The notes: generated by a model from the sequence alone, not told the origin. Shown: positions 15,073-25,500, numbered from the stretch's first letter. The stretch: 64,000 nucleotides of DNA from Micromonospora ferruginea (GCF_013694245.2 NZ_CP059322.2:2972001-3036000); one strand, 5' to 3'. Translations and numbers: made by a program.

Positions 15073-16338
15073 ATGGCAGAACTGGCCGGCGCGCCCGTTC
15101 CGGGCTTGACGAGGCTGTGGACACACGATCCGACCACCGCCGGTCGTTATCGGCTGCTCGGCCGGCTGGGCGCGGGCGGGCAGGGGGTCGTCTATCTCGG
15201 CGAGGACGACGCCGGCAACCGGGTCGCGGTCAAGGTGGTCAACATCGACCTGAGTGATCCACGGACGCGGTCGCAGTTCGTGAAGGAGATCGCCGCCGCG
15301 CGCCGCGTCGCACCGTTCTGCACCGCGCAGGTGCTCTTCGCCGAGGTGAACGGTGAGCAGCCCTATGTGGTCAGCGAGTTCATCGAGGGCCCGACTCTGC
15401 ACCGGCACGTGCGCGAGCGCGGCCCGGTGACCGGCAACGCCCTGCATCGACTCGCGGTCGGTACGGCCACCGCGCTCGCCGCCATCCACGGCTCGGGGGT
15501 GGTGCACTGCGATCTGAAGCCGGACAACGTGGTGCTCGGGAAGGACGGCCCTCGGGTCATCGACTTCGGCATCGCCCGTGCGCTGGGCGTGACCGAGACG
15601 GCGTCCAGCCGGGTCATGGGCACGACTGCGTACATGGCGCCCGAGCGGTTCCGCAACGACGCGGTCGGTCCGCCCTGCGATGTCTTCGCCTGGGCGGCCA
15701 CGATCGCCTTCGCCGCCGGCGGTTCTCCACCCTTCGGCAGCGATTCCCTCTTCGCCGTGATGCACCGGGTGCTGCACGATCCACCCGAGCTGCCCGCGTT
15801 GCCTCCCGTGCTCGACGAGTTGATCCGGGAGTGCCTGGCCAAGGATCCGGCGGATCGGCCGGATGCCGAGCGGGTGCTGGTGCGGTTGCTCCGGCAGGAC
15901 GCCACGGTCACCGCGCCGCTGCCTCGGGAGAGCCTCCTCGAGGTCGGCAACGACACGGCGGGCGCACCGACGCCGAACCACCCGCTTCCGCAACCCGCGC
16001 CGACGGCACCGCAGCCGCGCCCCACATCGCCGCACGCTCCGGCTCGACCGACGGTTCCACTCCAGGGCCCGCCGACGCCGCCGGCACACCTGACGGCGGT
16101 GGAGCCCCGCGTCGGTGCCGGGCCCGGCGGAGCGTGGCGACGGATACGCGGTGAGGCCCTTGACGCCTGGGGCATCTCGACGGCGATCTTCCTCGGTTCG
16201 GCGGGTGCCGCCGCCGGCTACGTCGCGTCGAGCGCGATCGGTCCGGCCGCCGCGGCCGGGGCGGTCGCCTTCGTCGTGGTCTACCTGGTTCGGCTCCTGG
16301 TCGCGGCGGCGGTCGGCGGTGGGCCCGACCGCGGGTGA
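15073..16338 (+). CDS. Membrane-anchored Ser/Thr protein kinase (Pkn type)
   Basis: The 421-aa protein has a kinase domain at residues ~25-285: glycine loop GAGGQGVVYLG, VAVKVV Lys, catalytic HCDLKPDN (Asp near 147; Cys replaces the Arg of HRD), DFGIAR and the activation-segment end GTTAYMAPER. A Pro-rich linker of ~80 residues follows, then two hydrophobic segments at the C-terminus, so the kinase faces the cytoplasm. No PASTA repeats are present. It starts at ATG 15073 with GGAGTCGGG upstream. The next gene encodes a VWA/substrate-binding protein, which may be its sensor partner. Confidence 0.92.
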   Translation: MAELAGAPVPGLTRLWTHDPTTAGRYRLLGRLGAGGQGVVYLGEDDAGNRVAVKVVNIDLSDPRTRSQFVKEIAAARRVAPFCTAQVLFAEVNGEQPYVVSEFIEGPTLHRHVRERGPVTGNALHRLAVGTATALAAIHGSGVVHCDLKPDNVVLGKDGPRVIDFGIARALGVTETASSRVMGTTAYMAPERFRNDAVGPPCDVFAWAATIAFAAGGSPPFGSDSLFAVMHRVLHDPPELPALPPVLDELIRECLAKDPADRPDAERVLVRLLRQDATVTAPLPRESLLEVGNDTAGAPTPNHPLPQPAPTAPQPRPTSPHAPARPTVPLQGPPTPPAHLTAVEPRVGAGPGGAWRRIRGEALDAWGISTAIFLGSAGAAAGYVASSAIGPAAAAGAVAFVVVYLVRLLVAAAVGGGPDRG

Positions 16339-16423
16339 CGCGCTGCGGTGGGGTGTGGGCCGCCGGCTGGCGCCGGATCGATAGGTTGACTGCCACCAGC
16401 CGCCCGCCGAGGAGGACCTCCCG

Positions 16424-18214
16424 ATGGCCTTGTCCGCTACGCGTACCCGGCAGTGGTTGCCCTACACCGCCGCCGTCACCGCCGGACTGGTGGTCGTCGC
16501 CGGGGCGTTCGTCTTCGTCCGGCAGCGCGAAGCGGGCGGCGGAGAAGCCCACGGCAACTGCGCCACCGTCCTGGAGGTGAACTCCTCGACAGAGAAGGCG
16601 GCGCTGGTGATCGACCTGGCCGAGCGGTACAACCGCAGCGACCGGTCGATCGACGGGGGTGGCTGCGCCCGGGTGCACGTCAGCGCGCTCAACTCGGGCC
16701 GGGCCACCGAGGCGCTGGCCAGCGGCTGGACCGGCACCGGCCTACCACAGCCGCAGGTCTGGCTGCCGACGTCAAGCCTGTGGACCGGCCAGCTCCGGAT
16801 GCTCGACCAGGCCGCCGGCCGGGCGCCGCAGACACCGGACCGGTACCCGTCGATAGCCAACAGCCCGCTGGTGATCGCGATGCCGCGACCCAAGGCCGAC
16901 CTGGTGCGCCAGCACGGACCGCTGGGCTGGGGAGAGATCCTGGGCCTCTCCGGGCGGAACGGGTGGGCCGGCTTCGGCAAACCGGAGTGGGGCCGCTTCA
17001 CCTTCGGCAAGGACAACCCCAACCTGTCCACCTCCGGTCTGGCGGCGACCATCGCCACCTACTACGCGGCGGTGCAACGGTCCAGCGACCTGACCAGGTC
17101 CGATCTGGCCGACCCCGCGGTCACCCAGTTCGTCCGCCGGATCGAGGCCAACGTGTCGCACTACAGCGACGACTCGGTGGACCTGCTGCGCAGCCTCGCC
17201 GAGGCGGACCTGTCCGGCGGCGCGGGCAGTACCGGCGACATGAGTGCCATCGTCCTGCAGGAGGAACTCGTGGACCTCTACAACACGGGTGCGCTGAGCC
17301 CCCGGCAGGACGGGCAGGAGCGGGGTCGGCGGCCGAACGTCCCGCTCGTCGCCGTCCATCCCAAGGAGGGCACCTTCAACCTGGACCATCCGTTCGTGGT
17401 GCTGCCCTCCGCCGATGAGCGGCAACGCGCGGCGGCGGCCGACTTCCAGGACTTCCTGACCGAGGACGCCCAGCAGGAGAGCTTCGCCCGCCTCGGCTTC
17501 CGGGACCACGAGCGCCGAGCCTCGGCGGAACTGCTCGCCAGTGTCGGCGCCGAGCCCACCGGCGGCCTGACCTACTTCGAGCCCCCGGACCCCCAGGTGG
17601 TCGGCGCGATGCTCGACGGCTGGCGCACACTCCGCAAGAAGGCCAACATCCTGCTGGCCCTGGACACGTCGGGCTCGATGCAGGTGACGGTCGGCACCCG
17701 CACCCGTTTCCAGGTCGCCTCGGCGGCGGCGGGCAAGGGTCTCGCGTTGCTCAACACCGAGGACCGGGTGGGGCTCTGGTCGTTCTCCTCGGAGACCAAG
17801 CAGCGGCCGAAGAGCCCGTACCGGACGGAGGTTCCCCTCGGCGAGTTCGACCAGAAGCGGATCAACAGCAAGATCGCCGGCCTGCACGTCGCGGGCGGCA
17901 CCGCGCTCTACGCGACGGTCCGGGCCGCGCACCGAGAACTGCTCGACCGGTACGACCCACAGCGGATCAACGCGATCGTCGTGCTCACCGACGGCAAGAA
18001 CGAGTACGGCAAGGACAACGATCTGGACCGGCTGCTCGCCGAGGTCGCCCTCGATCCGCAGCGCCCGGTGAAGGTGTTCTGCATCGCCTTCGACCGCGAG
18101 TCGGACTTCGCCACGCTGGACCGGATCGCCAAGGCGTCGTCAGGCAAGGCCTTCGACGCGACCGATCCCGCCAAGATCGATGAAGCGTTCGTCAAACTGG
18201 TCAGCAGCTTCTGA
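16424..18214 (+). CDS. Membrane-anchored substrate-binding plus VWA domain protein
   Basis: The 596-aa protein starts at an ATG with GAGGAGG upstream. One N-terminal membrane segment (residues 15-33) is followed by an extracellular solute-binding-like region (~45-390). The C-terminal von Willebrand A domain has a complete MIDAS site, DTSGSM near 414, with a downstream Thr and VLTDGKNEYG. This combination is common in actinomycetes and binds a metal-dependent protein or ligand partner. It lies 85 bp after the kinase gene in the same direction. A joint sensing role is inferred. Confidence 0.85.
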   Translation: MALSATRTRQWLPYTAAVTAGLVVVAGAFVFVRQREAGGGEAHGNCATVLEVNSSTEKAALVIDLAERYNRSDRSIDGGGCARVHVSALNSGRATEALASGWTGTGLPQPQVWLPTSSLWTGQLRMLDQAAGRAPQTPDRYPSIANSPLVIAMPRPKADLVRQHGPLGWGEILGLSGRNGWAGFGKPEWGRFTFGKDNPNLSTSGLAATIATYYAAVQRSSDLTRSDLADPAVTQFVRRIEANVSHYSDDSVDLLRSLAEADLSGGAGSTGDMSAIVLQEELVDLYNTGALSPRQDGQERGRRPNVPLVAVHPKEGTFNLDHPFVVLPSADERQRAAAADFQDFLTEDAQQESFARLGFRDHERRASAELLASVGAEPTGGLTYFEPPDPQVVGAMLDGWRTLRKKANILLALDTSGSMQVTVGTRTRFQVASAAAGKGLALLNTEDRVGLWSFSSETKQRPKSPYRTEVPLGEFDQKRINSKIAGLHVAGGTALYATVRAAHRELLDRYDPQRINAIVVLTDGKNEYGKDNDLDRLLAEVALDPQRPVKVFCIAFDRESDFATLDRIAKASSGKAFDATDPAKIDEAFVKLVSSF

Positions 18215-18416
18215 GGCTCCGCCGAGGACGTCGCCGCCGGGCGCCTTCGGGGCATGCGCCGAAGGTGGTCGCGGGGAACTGATGCGGGGCGCCGCTTCCT
18301 CGCCTAGGCTGCGTCCCATACGCATCGAAGATGGTCGATGATAGGTGTAGGTGACCGGGGCCAGTTCACCGCCAACCACCGGCCTCGCGCCCACCGATCC
18401 TGATTGGAGTACTCCG

Positions 18417-19487
18417 ATGACGACCTGGCGTCCAGCTATCGCCGCGGTTACCGGCCTGTGCCTCACACTCGCCACCACACCAGGCCCCGCCAGTGCCGCA
18501 CCCGCACCCCCGTCGCCTCGGCGCACTGTTCATGTTAACGCTCACACCAACCCGCTCGCCGGCCCACCCGGCGCGCCCCTCGGGGTCTGCCCGGGCGGCA
18601 CCGGGTACGGCCCGCCCCTGCCGGCCAGCTCCTTGTCCGCGACGAAGATCCAGAGCGGGTTCTCGTTCCTCGAAGGACCGGTCTGGATCGCCGACGGCGG
18701 CTACCTGCTGATGTCCGACATGGCCGCGGGCACCGGGCCGAACAACGTACAGCCCTCCACGATCCGCCGGTTCACCCCGCCGTCGACCTTCGACACCTTC
18801 GTCGCCGACGCCGGCAGCAACGGCCTGGCGCTCAGCCCCGACGCGCAGCAGATCATCGCCGCCACCCACGACCAGCGGAGCGTCTCCGCATACCGGCTGA
18901 GCGACCAGACCCGCCGCACCGTCGCCGCCGACTACCAGGGCCGGGCGTTCAACTCACCCAACGACGTCACGGTCCGTTCCGACGGCGTCGTCTACTTCAC
19001 CGACCCCACCTTCCAGCGCGGCAACCGACCCGACCAGATGAGCGGACGTACCAGCGTCTTCCGCGTCTCCGGCGGCCAGGTGTCGCTGGTGGACGACCGG
19101 CTGCGGCAACCCAACGGCATCGCGCTCTCCCCCGACGGCAGCACGCTCTACGTGGGCGCCTACTCCGATAACAAGATCTACAAGTACGTCGTCCGGCCCG
19201 ACGGCAGCACCGGGGCCCGCAGCGTCTTCGTGAACTACCTCGGCGGTCCCGACGGGGTCACCATCGACTGCGCCGGCAACGTGTACTGGGCCTCCGGCTC
19301 GGACGGGCTGATCCACGCCTTTTCGCCCGCCGGCGCGCAGCTCGGCACGATCCGCTCCGGCGGCGCCGGCACCACCAACGTGGCGTTCGGCGGACCCGAC
19401 CGGCAGACCCTGTACATCACCTCCGGCCGAACGAACGACTCCGGGCTGTACAGCGTGCGACTCAACGTCCCCGGCTACCCGTACTGA
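18417..19487 (+). CDS. Secreted SMP-30/gluconolactonase-like beta-propeller
   Basis: The 356-aa protein has a Sec signal peptide (MTTWRPAIAAVTGLCLTLAT...ASAAPA). The mature part is a six-bladed propeller of the SMP-30/LRE type: FLEGPVWI, FNSPNDVTVRSDG, VYFTDP, LRQPNGIALSPDG and GPDGVTIDCAGNVYWA are the blade motifs and include the metal-ligand Glu, Asn and Asp. Family enzymes hydrolyse sugar lactones with Ca or Zn. The gene is 28 bp from a PQQ-type sugar dehydrogenase gene that would make such lactones. TTGGAG lies upstream of the ATG. Confidence 0.88.
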   Translation: MTTWRPAIAAVTGLCLTLATTPGPASAAPAPPSPRRTVHVNAHTNPLAGPPGAPLGVCPGGTGYGPPLPASSLSATKIQSGFSFLEGPVWIADGGYLLMSDMAAGTGPNNVQPSTIRRFTPPSTFDTFVADAGSNGLALSPDAQQIIAATHDQRSVSAYRLSDQTRRTVAADYQGRAFNSPNDVTVRSDGVVYFTDPTFQRGNRPDQMSGRTSVFRVSGGQVSLVDDRLRQPNGIALSPDGSTLYVGAYSDNKIYKYVVRPDGSTGARSVFVNYLGGPDGVTIDCAGNVYWASGSDGLIHAFSPAGAQLGTIRSGGAGTTNVAFGGPDRQTLYITSGRTNDSGLYSVRLNVPGYPY

Positions 19488-19515
19488 CCAAGCACCCCGG
19501 AAAGGAAGAGCACCC

Positions 19516-21246
19516 GTGCGGATGACTCCTCGAAAGCTCCGACACCGCGTCCCGCTCGCCCTGCTGATCTGCGCCGGCACCCTTCTGACCGGCGTACCCG
19601 CCAACGCCGCGCCGGCGACCGGGAGCCGGCCGGCGGCCCGGCTCGCCGCCGACACCAGCCCGCCCACCCGGCCGACCGGCCTGCGTAGCACCCGGTTGAC
19701 CTGCCAGTCCGTCACGCTCTCCTGGTACGCCTCCCGGGACAACGTCGGCGTCGCCTTCTACGACATCTACCACGACGGCCAGCTCGTCACCTCGGTCTCG
19801 GGACGGACGCTGACCGCCACGCTCAGTGTCGTGCAGGGTGTCACCTGGGGCTGGTACGTCAACGCCCGCGACGCCGCCGGCAACGTCTCGCAGGCCAGCT
19901 CCACGCTCTCGGTCACCCCGCCGTTCTGCCAGCAGGACACATCTGCGCCCAGCACACCGACCAACCTGGCCGCGACGGTCAACGGCACGGCCGTGACCCT
20001 CACCTGGTCGGCCTCCACCGACAACGTCGCGGTCACCGGCTACACCATCCTGCGCAACGGTACGGCGGTCGGCTCCACCACCGGCACCGCCGGCAACCCG
20101 CCGGCGACCACGTTCACCGACACCGGGCTGACGCCCGACACCGACTACCGGTACACGGTGACCGCCCGGGACGCCCAGGGCAATGTCTCGGGGGCGAGCG
20201 CCGTGGTCACCGCGCACACCGGCTCGGGCTGCACGAGCCCGGTCTGCGGCGCCACGGCGATCACCACCGAGAAGGACCTGCCCTGGGGCCTGGTGCAACT
20301 GCCCGACGGCACGGTCCTCTACGGCCGGCGCGACCTGTTCGACATCGTCGCCATGAGACCGGACGGCACCGACAAGCGCAGCATCGGCACCGTGCCGAAC
20401 GTGGCCGGCACCAACGGCGAGGGCGGCGTGCTCGGGCTGGCCGTCCCGGCCACCTTCAGCACCGACCGCTGGCTGTACATCTACCACACCACCACGACCG
20501 ACAACCGGATCGTGCGCATCCGCTACGACGGCACGCTGCAAACCGGCACCGAGCAGGTGCTCGTCACGGGGATCCCGCGCAACAAGTACCACAACGGCGG
20601 CCGGCTACGCTTCGGCCCCGACGGCAAGCTCTACGCCTCGGCCGGCGACGGACAGGACCCGGACGTGGCCCAGGACACCGACAACCTGGGCGGCAAGGTG
20701 CTGCGGCTCAACCCCGACGGCACCGTGCCGGCGGACAACCCCTTCGGCAACTACGTGTGGAGCTACGGCCACCGCAACCCGCAGGGACTCGCCTTCGACT
20801 CCCAGGGTCGACTCTTCGAGCAGGAGTTCGGCAACAACGTCATGGACGAGACCAACATCATCGTCAAGGGCGGCAACTACGGCTGGCCCGCCTGCGAGGG
20901 CACCTCCGGCGACTGCGCCAACCCGAACTTCAGGGCCCCGGTCCGGACGTACCCGGTGGCCGAAGGCTCATGCAGCGGCATCGCGATCGTCCGGGACGTG
21001 CTCTACATCGCCTGCCTGCGTGGCAACCGGATGTACCGTGCGGAGATCAGCGGCAGCACGCTCACCAACATCCAGCAGTATTTCGTCGGGACGTACTTCC
21101 GGCTGCGCACCGTCGAGCCGACCCTGGACGGCAACCTCTGGCTGACCACGAGCACCGGCGGCGACAAGGACAGCATCCCGAACAACAGCAACGAGAAGAT
21201 CCTCAAGGTGACCCTCGGCGGGGCAGCGTCCAGCCCCACGAACTGA
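19516..21246 (+). CDS. Secreted Fn3-Fn3-PQQ-type sugar dehydrogenase (GSDH family)
   Basis: The 576-aa protein starts at GTG 19516 behind AAAGGAAGAG. It has a signal peptide ending near ANAAPA, two fibronectin type III domains (~48-135 and ~142-235) and a GSDH beta-propeller (~250-570). The propeller has LPWGLVQLPDGTVLYGRR, NGEGGVLGLAVP, KYHNGGRLRFGPDGKLYAS and GHRNPQGLAFDSQGRLFEQE, the His/Arg-containing segments that bind PQQ and substrate in aldose and sorbosone dehydrogenases. It would oxidise an aldose outside the cell; the neighbouring lactonase would open the product. Fn3 modules often bind polysaccharide surfaces. No PQQ biosynthesis genes are in the window. Confidence 0.88.
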   Translation: MRMTPRKLRHRVPLALLICAGTLLTGVPANAAPATGSRPAARLAADTSPPTRPTGLRSTRLTCQSVTLSWYASRDNVGVAFYDIYHDGQLVTSVSGRTLTATLSVVQGVTWGWYVNARDAAGNVSQASSTLSVTPPFCQQDTSAPSTPTNLAATVNGTAVTLTWSASTDNVAVTGYTILRNGTAVGSTTGTAGNPPATTFTDTGLTPDTDYRYTVTARDAQGNVSGASAVVTAHTGSGCTSPVCGATAITTEKDLPWGLVQLPDGTVLYGRRDLFDIVAMRPDGTDKRSIGTVPNVAGTNGEGGVLGLAVPATFSTDRWLYIYHTTTTDNRIVRIRYDGTLQTGTEQVLVTGIPRNKYHNGGRLRFGPDGKLYASAGDGQDPDVAQDTDNLGGKVLRLNPDGTVPADNPFGNYVWSYGHRNPQGLAFDSQGRLFEQEFGNNVMDETNIIVKGGNYGWPACEGTSGDCANPNFRAPVRTYPVAEGSCSGIAIVRDVLYIACLRGNRMYRAEISGSTLTNIQQYFVGTYFRLRTVEPTLDGNLWLTTSTGGDKDSIPNNSNEKILKVTLGGAASSPTN

Positions 21247-21279
21247 GGGCGAGCCGGGGCTCCCGCACCGCCAGCCCTC

Positions 21280-21310
21280 GGAGGGTGCCCGCGCCGCGCG
21301 GGCACCCTCC
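21280..21310 (+). terminator. Intrinsic terminator after the sugar dehydrogenase
   Basis: A perfect 14-bp stem (GGAGGGTGCCCGCG with its complement) and a 3-base loop CCG lie 33 bp after the stop codon. Confidence 0.8.
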
Positions 21311-21745
21311 GGCCGTTCCTGGCTGGTACTGCAACGACATGTCGGCCTACCTGTTGAACTCGCCCTCAGTCTTCGCATTGATGAAGCCGCGAGTCCTGTC
21401 CGGCACCTCCAAAACCGAGAACGGTTGGGCTACGACCAGAATTGCCGACATACTTTCGCATCCAGGATGCGTGTTGACGCCCTCACTCCCATCGGCCGAG
21501 ACCTCAATCCTGCGCCGGATGCAGATCCGCTCGCAGGGGCCAGGTTCGCGACCTGGTAATGGTGGCTCGCGTTGCCGCCGACTGCGGGCCGCATACTAGC
21601 GATACCAGGCCGTTCCGGACCCTCGCCGATGTGGACGAGGATCGAAGATCTAACCTCGAACACGCCTGATCGGCAGCAAACCGAAGCGCGCTTTTAGCAG
21701 TCGCCTTTCAAAATTGTCTCACCAACCCCGTCCAAGACGTTACGA
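21311..21745. other. Gene-free, lower-GC interval
   Basis: About 435 bp between the terminator and the convergent HTH-type gene. GC content is visibly lower than in the flanks, as in the end of the toxin locus. Open frames here lack ribosome sites and GC-biased third positions. I see no RNA gene or repeat. Confidence 0.4.
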
Positions 21746-22546
21746 TCAGCCGACCGGGCCGAATTCCTCGTAAAGGTTGCGGAGCTGATCGGAGTTCATG
21801 TCGCGTACGTCCCAAAGCAACTCCGCCATCTGACGTGTTGCCGCATCCACGGGCTTTCGAACGTTAACAAACTCGATATCGAGCAGCGCCGACAGTTCAT
21901 CGGGCCGGAAGCCGAGCACAGTCGCGAAACCGAATAGAAATTCCGGACTAATATCTTTGCGGCCGGATCCAAAAGCGTGTATTGTTGCCGCCGACAACGG
22001 CCCGATTCGAGCTAAACGATACAACATCTTCACCGAGTTTAAGTTGTTCAAATTTCGGTTACGAAGCATGCCGACGATCATCGATCCCGGCCCGTAGGGA
22101 AAGTTGTCGCGCTTTCGGACCATCGACGGAACCGAGTCCCGTCGTGGCACCGATCTCGCCACCCCGAGAAGTTGCTCACGCCGCTCCGCGGGCAGGCGAA
22201 GAGCCGTTCTCACGAGACGATCCAAGATCGAATCAGCCGGAGTCGAGGATGGCGCAAGGTTGTTCGGCACTTCGATGCCGGCCAGCACGAAGAGATCAGC
22301 CGCATGCATACCAAGCGCATGCGCAAGGCGCTGAAGGCCCGGTTGACCGAACACGTCAACCTTGAAGGCCGCTTCAATCATGGACTGATCAACTCCGCCG
22401 ACTCGCATCAAATCGCCGAGGCCCTCACCGCGAGCCCGGGAAAGCCGCTCGATCATCGCCAGGAAGTTCGCCCGATCCGCCGTGCGTCCATCACGATTCA
22501 TTGGACAACCGGTGCCTTTCACTATGGATAGATCTGCAAATCTCAC
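21746..22546 (-). CDS. XRE-like double-HTH protein coupled to the Rhs toxin (immunity or regulator candidate)
   Basis: Its GTG start (22546) overlaps the Rhs stop as GTGA, so it should be translated by coupling; an internal ATG at 22501 is an alternative. The 266-aa protein has two similar halves. The first contains LQRLAHALGMHAADLFVLAG, the second EFLFGFATVLGFRPDELSAL, both like the last helices of XRE-type HTH domains. DNA composition is lower in GC than the genome. In Rhs loci the gene directly after the toxin tip normally encodes the cognate immunity protein. Here the candidate looks like a DNA-binding protein, so it may neutralise the toxin, control it, or both. Confidence 0.68.
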   Translation of the reverse strand: MRFADLSIVKGTGCPMNRDGRTADRANFLAMIERLSRARGEGLGDLMRVGGVDQSMIEAAFKVDVFGQPGLQRLAHALGMHAADLFVLAGIEVPNNLAPSSTPADSILDRLVRTALRLPAERREQLLGVARSVPRRDSVPSMVRKRDNFPYGPGSMIVGMLRNRNLNNLNSVKMLYRLARIGPLSAATIHAFGSGRKDISPEFLFGFATVLGFRPDELSALLDIEFVNVRKPVDAATRQMAELLWDVRDMNSDQLRNLYEEFGPVG

Positions 22547-25500
22547 TCCGTAATATCATCCCATGCCGCACTTCGAGCGCCTGGGAATCCGTTATTTTCA
22601 AGGGCCGCTCTGGCAACGTCCGAAATAGGCCGATAACCCGGAATTGCATTGTTCGGTGAATAGTGACCGGACCAGTTGTCAAACTCGCTAATACGACCCC
22701 CCGAGGCCTGGAAGTGCCCAGCCATGAAAACTGGCTCACCCCCCGACAGGCTGGTATGACCAGACGTTTCGTCGATCGCGAACATATCGTCGCTGTGCAT
22801 CGATCGCACTGAATTGTCCCTCATTACCACGTAATGATGGTCACCATCCGCCAAGTTCCGGCCATTCTCGTTGAAGGCTGACCGGGGAAGCGGACCTTGC
22901 GGCTCATTGTCAATGGCTGATTCGGTGCGGAATGTACGGGTCGGTTTGATCGGCTCCGTGCCGCAGTTGTGGACGAGCACCGGGGTTGTGCCAGCGAGGA
23001 CATAGTACGTGTGAACGTCGGCGACCGTGAGGTCCCGCATGTTCTGGGCGCCGGTGTGGCTGCGGACGTCGGCGACGGCAGCACTGCTCGCGCCGATGGA
23101 CAGCAGGGCGGTACCCACCGCCAACGCGCCGGCCGTCACCCATCGACGTCCGGACTGACTCCAGAACGGGTGATTCTGGGTGGTCTTGAGCGTGGCCTGC
23201 GTCGCAGCCTTGCCCTTGGGGCGAATGGAGACCGTGACGTCGGCCAGGTCGCGGTCTCGGTTGAGGTGCAGCGCGGTGACCGGCTTGGCCACCGTCTTGC
23301 CCGTCGTCGGATCGGTCGCCTTGACCCTGTCCCCGATGTTGACGTCCCTGATCGGACGGGTGGTCCCGTCCGCCATCAGGACGCGCGTTCCGGGTTCGAA
23401 GCTGTGGCAGGAACCGCGACCCTTGCTCAGACCACCGGCGAGGGCGCCGACGCCCGTAGCGAGCGCCACCTGCGTCACGTTGATCCGGCCGGTGGTGGCC
23501 AACTGGGTCATCGCATCCGCGGTGCCACCACCGATCGCGCCGCCCAACACCCGTCCGCCGAGGGTTCCGGCGAAGCCGCTGAGACGGCTGCCCACGGCGG
23601 CGGCGAGCCGGCCCCCGACGATGCCACCAAGACCACCGACCGCCCCACCGAGAGCGCCCAGCGCGGTGGTCTTGAGCAGGTCCATGCCCCGCTCACCGTT
23701 CATCAGGCCGGTCACCAGTGAGCCGGCCGCCCCGGCGAGCGCGCCGCAGGCGATAGCCCCGACGCCGGTCCAGCCGATCAAGGCGCCGCAGCCGATGCCG
23801 ACGGCCGCGCCGACGATGAACCCGGCGATGTCGGCCTTGTGCTCCTGGACCCACTTCTCGGTCGCCTTGTAGGCGTCGGCGATGCCGTTCACGGTCTTGG
23901 CGACGAGCTTGTTGCTCATCACCTTGGTGACCATGTTCTTACCGGCCTGTTTGATGTTGCTGGCTAGCTGTTGTGCCTTGCGTTTGGCCTCGGCGGCCTT
24001 CTGGGCCAGCCATTTGCGACCGTCATCGACCTTCTTCTGCGCCTTGTGATAGGTGTCGGTGGCCCAGTTCTTCGCCCTGTTCCACTGCTGCGACCCCCAG
24101 TTCTTCGCCCTGTCCCACTGCTGTGAGGCCCAGCTCTTCGCCCTGTTCCACTGCTGTGAGGCCCAGTTGGTGGTGGCGTTCCAGGCGGACGACAGAGTGC
24201 TTGTCGTCGCGTGCCAGGCCGATGAGAGCGAACTCGCGGTGGAGTTCCATGCGCTGCTCAGGCCGGACTTCATCGACGAGAAGGTGTTGCCCCAGTTGGG
24301 CCAGTGACCGGTCGGGTCGGTGACCGTGAGCGGGTTGTTGTCCGCGTAGGCGAACCGGTTGGCCGTGACCGACGTGGGTGTCGGCGACAGCGTGGCCGAG
24401 TCGCGGGTGTCGAACTGGCCGGTATCCGGGTTGTACCAACGCGACCACATGTTGACCCGGCCGTTCGACGAGTCGGTCCACTCCGACTGGTAGCCGAGGT
24501 TGCCGAGCATCCCGCTGCCGGCGAGCCTGCGGCCGAGCGGGTCGTACGCGGTGGAGCCGCTCAGCGCCGGGTCGGTGCCGCCGAACTGACCCACCACGTC
24601 CTGGTGGCGGTCGGTCCACGCGTACCGGTTCTCCTCGGCCGACCGTACGCCGACCAGGTCGTCGGTCATGTCTCGGGTGTAGAGGGCGACTCCGTCGGCG
24701 GCGAGCGTGTTGCCCGTTCCGGTGTACTGGAATCCAGCGCGGACGAGCCGCCCGAGACCGTCGTAGTCGTAGGCCTGGCTGCCGCCGCCGCTCAGGCCCT
24801 GCGACCGCACCTGACCGAAGGCGTCCGTGGCGGTGAGCATCTCGCCGGCCGCCGTGGTGGCCGAGGCCAGCGTGCCGCGCGGGGTGTACCGGTAGGTGGT
24901 TCCGTTGCTGGAGCTGGTCAGTTGGTTGCGCTGGTCGTAGCTGAAGGTGACCGAACCGGCCTGGACCCGGTTACCTGACTTGTCGTACGCGTAGACCACC
25001 GGCGTCGAGCCGTTGTCCCAGCCCGTCAGGCGGTTCGCCAGGTCGTAGGTGTAGGTGTTGGTCGACGATCCGGCGAAGCCCGTGGTCGTCTTCGACGTCT
25101 CGTTGCCGTTGGCGTCGTAGCCGTAGCCGACAGATGCGACGGTCTGCCCGCCCGCGGTCTTCAGCACGTCCCCGGTCAGCCGGTGCAGGTCGTCGTACGA
25201 CAGCGTGCGGACGTTGCCACCCGAGCCGTACCCGATGGTCTGCACCTGCGAGAGCAGGTTGTAGGTGTAGCTCGTCGCGACTCCGGTCGTGGGGTTCGAC
25301 GCCGTCGCCGGTCGACCCGCCGAGTCGTAGCCGAACGTGGTCACGCCGGCCGCGTCGGTGCGCCTTGCCAGCTTGCGGTCGCCTGACCAGGCGAACGACG
25401 AGGCACCGGAGGGCCCCTCGGTCGAGAGCAACAGCCCTCTGTCGTCATAGGTGAAGGTGTTCGTGCCGGTGGTGCCGGAGACCGAGGTCAGCCGGCCGGC

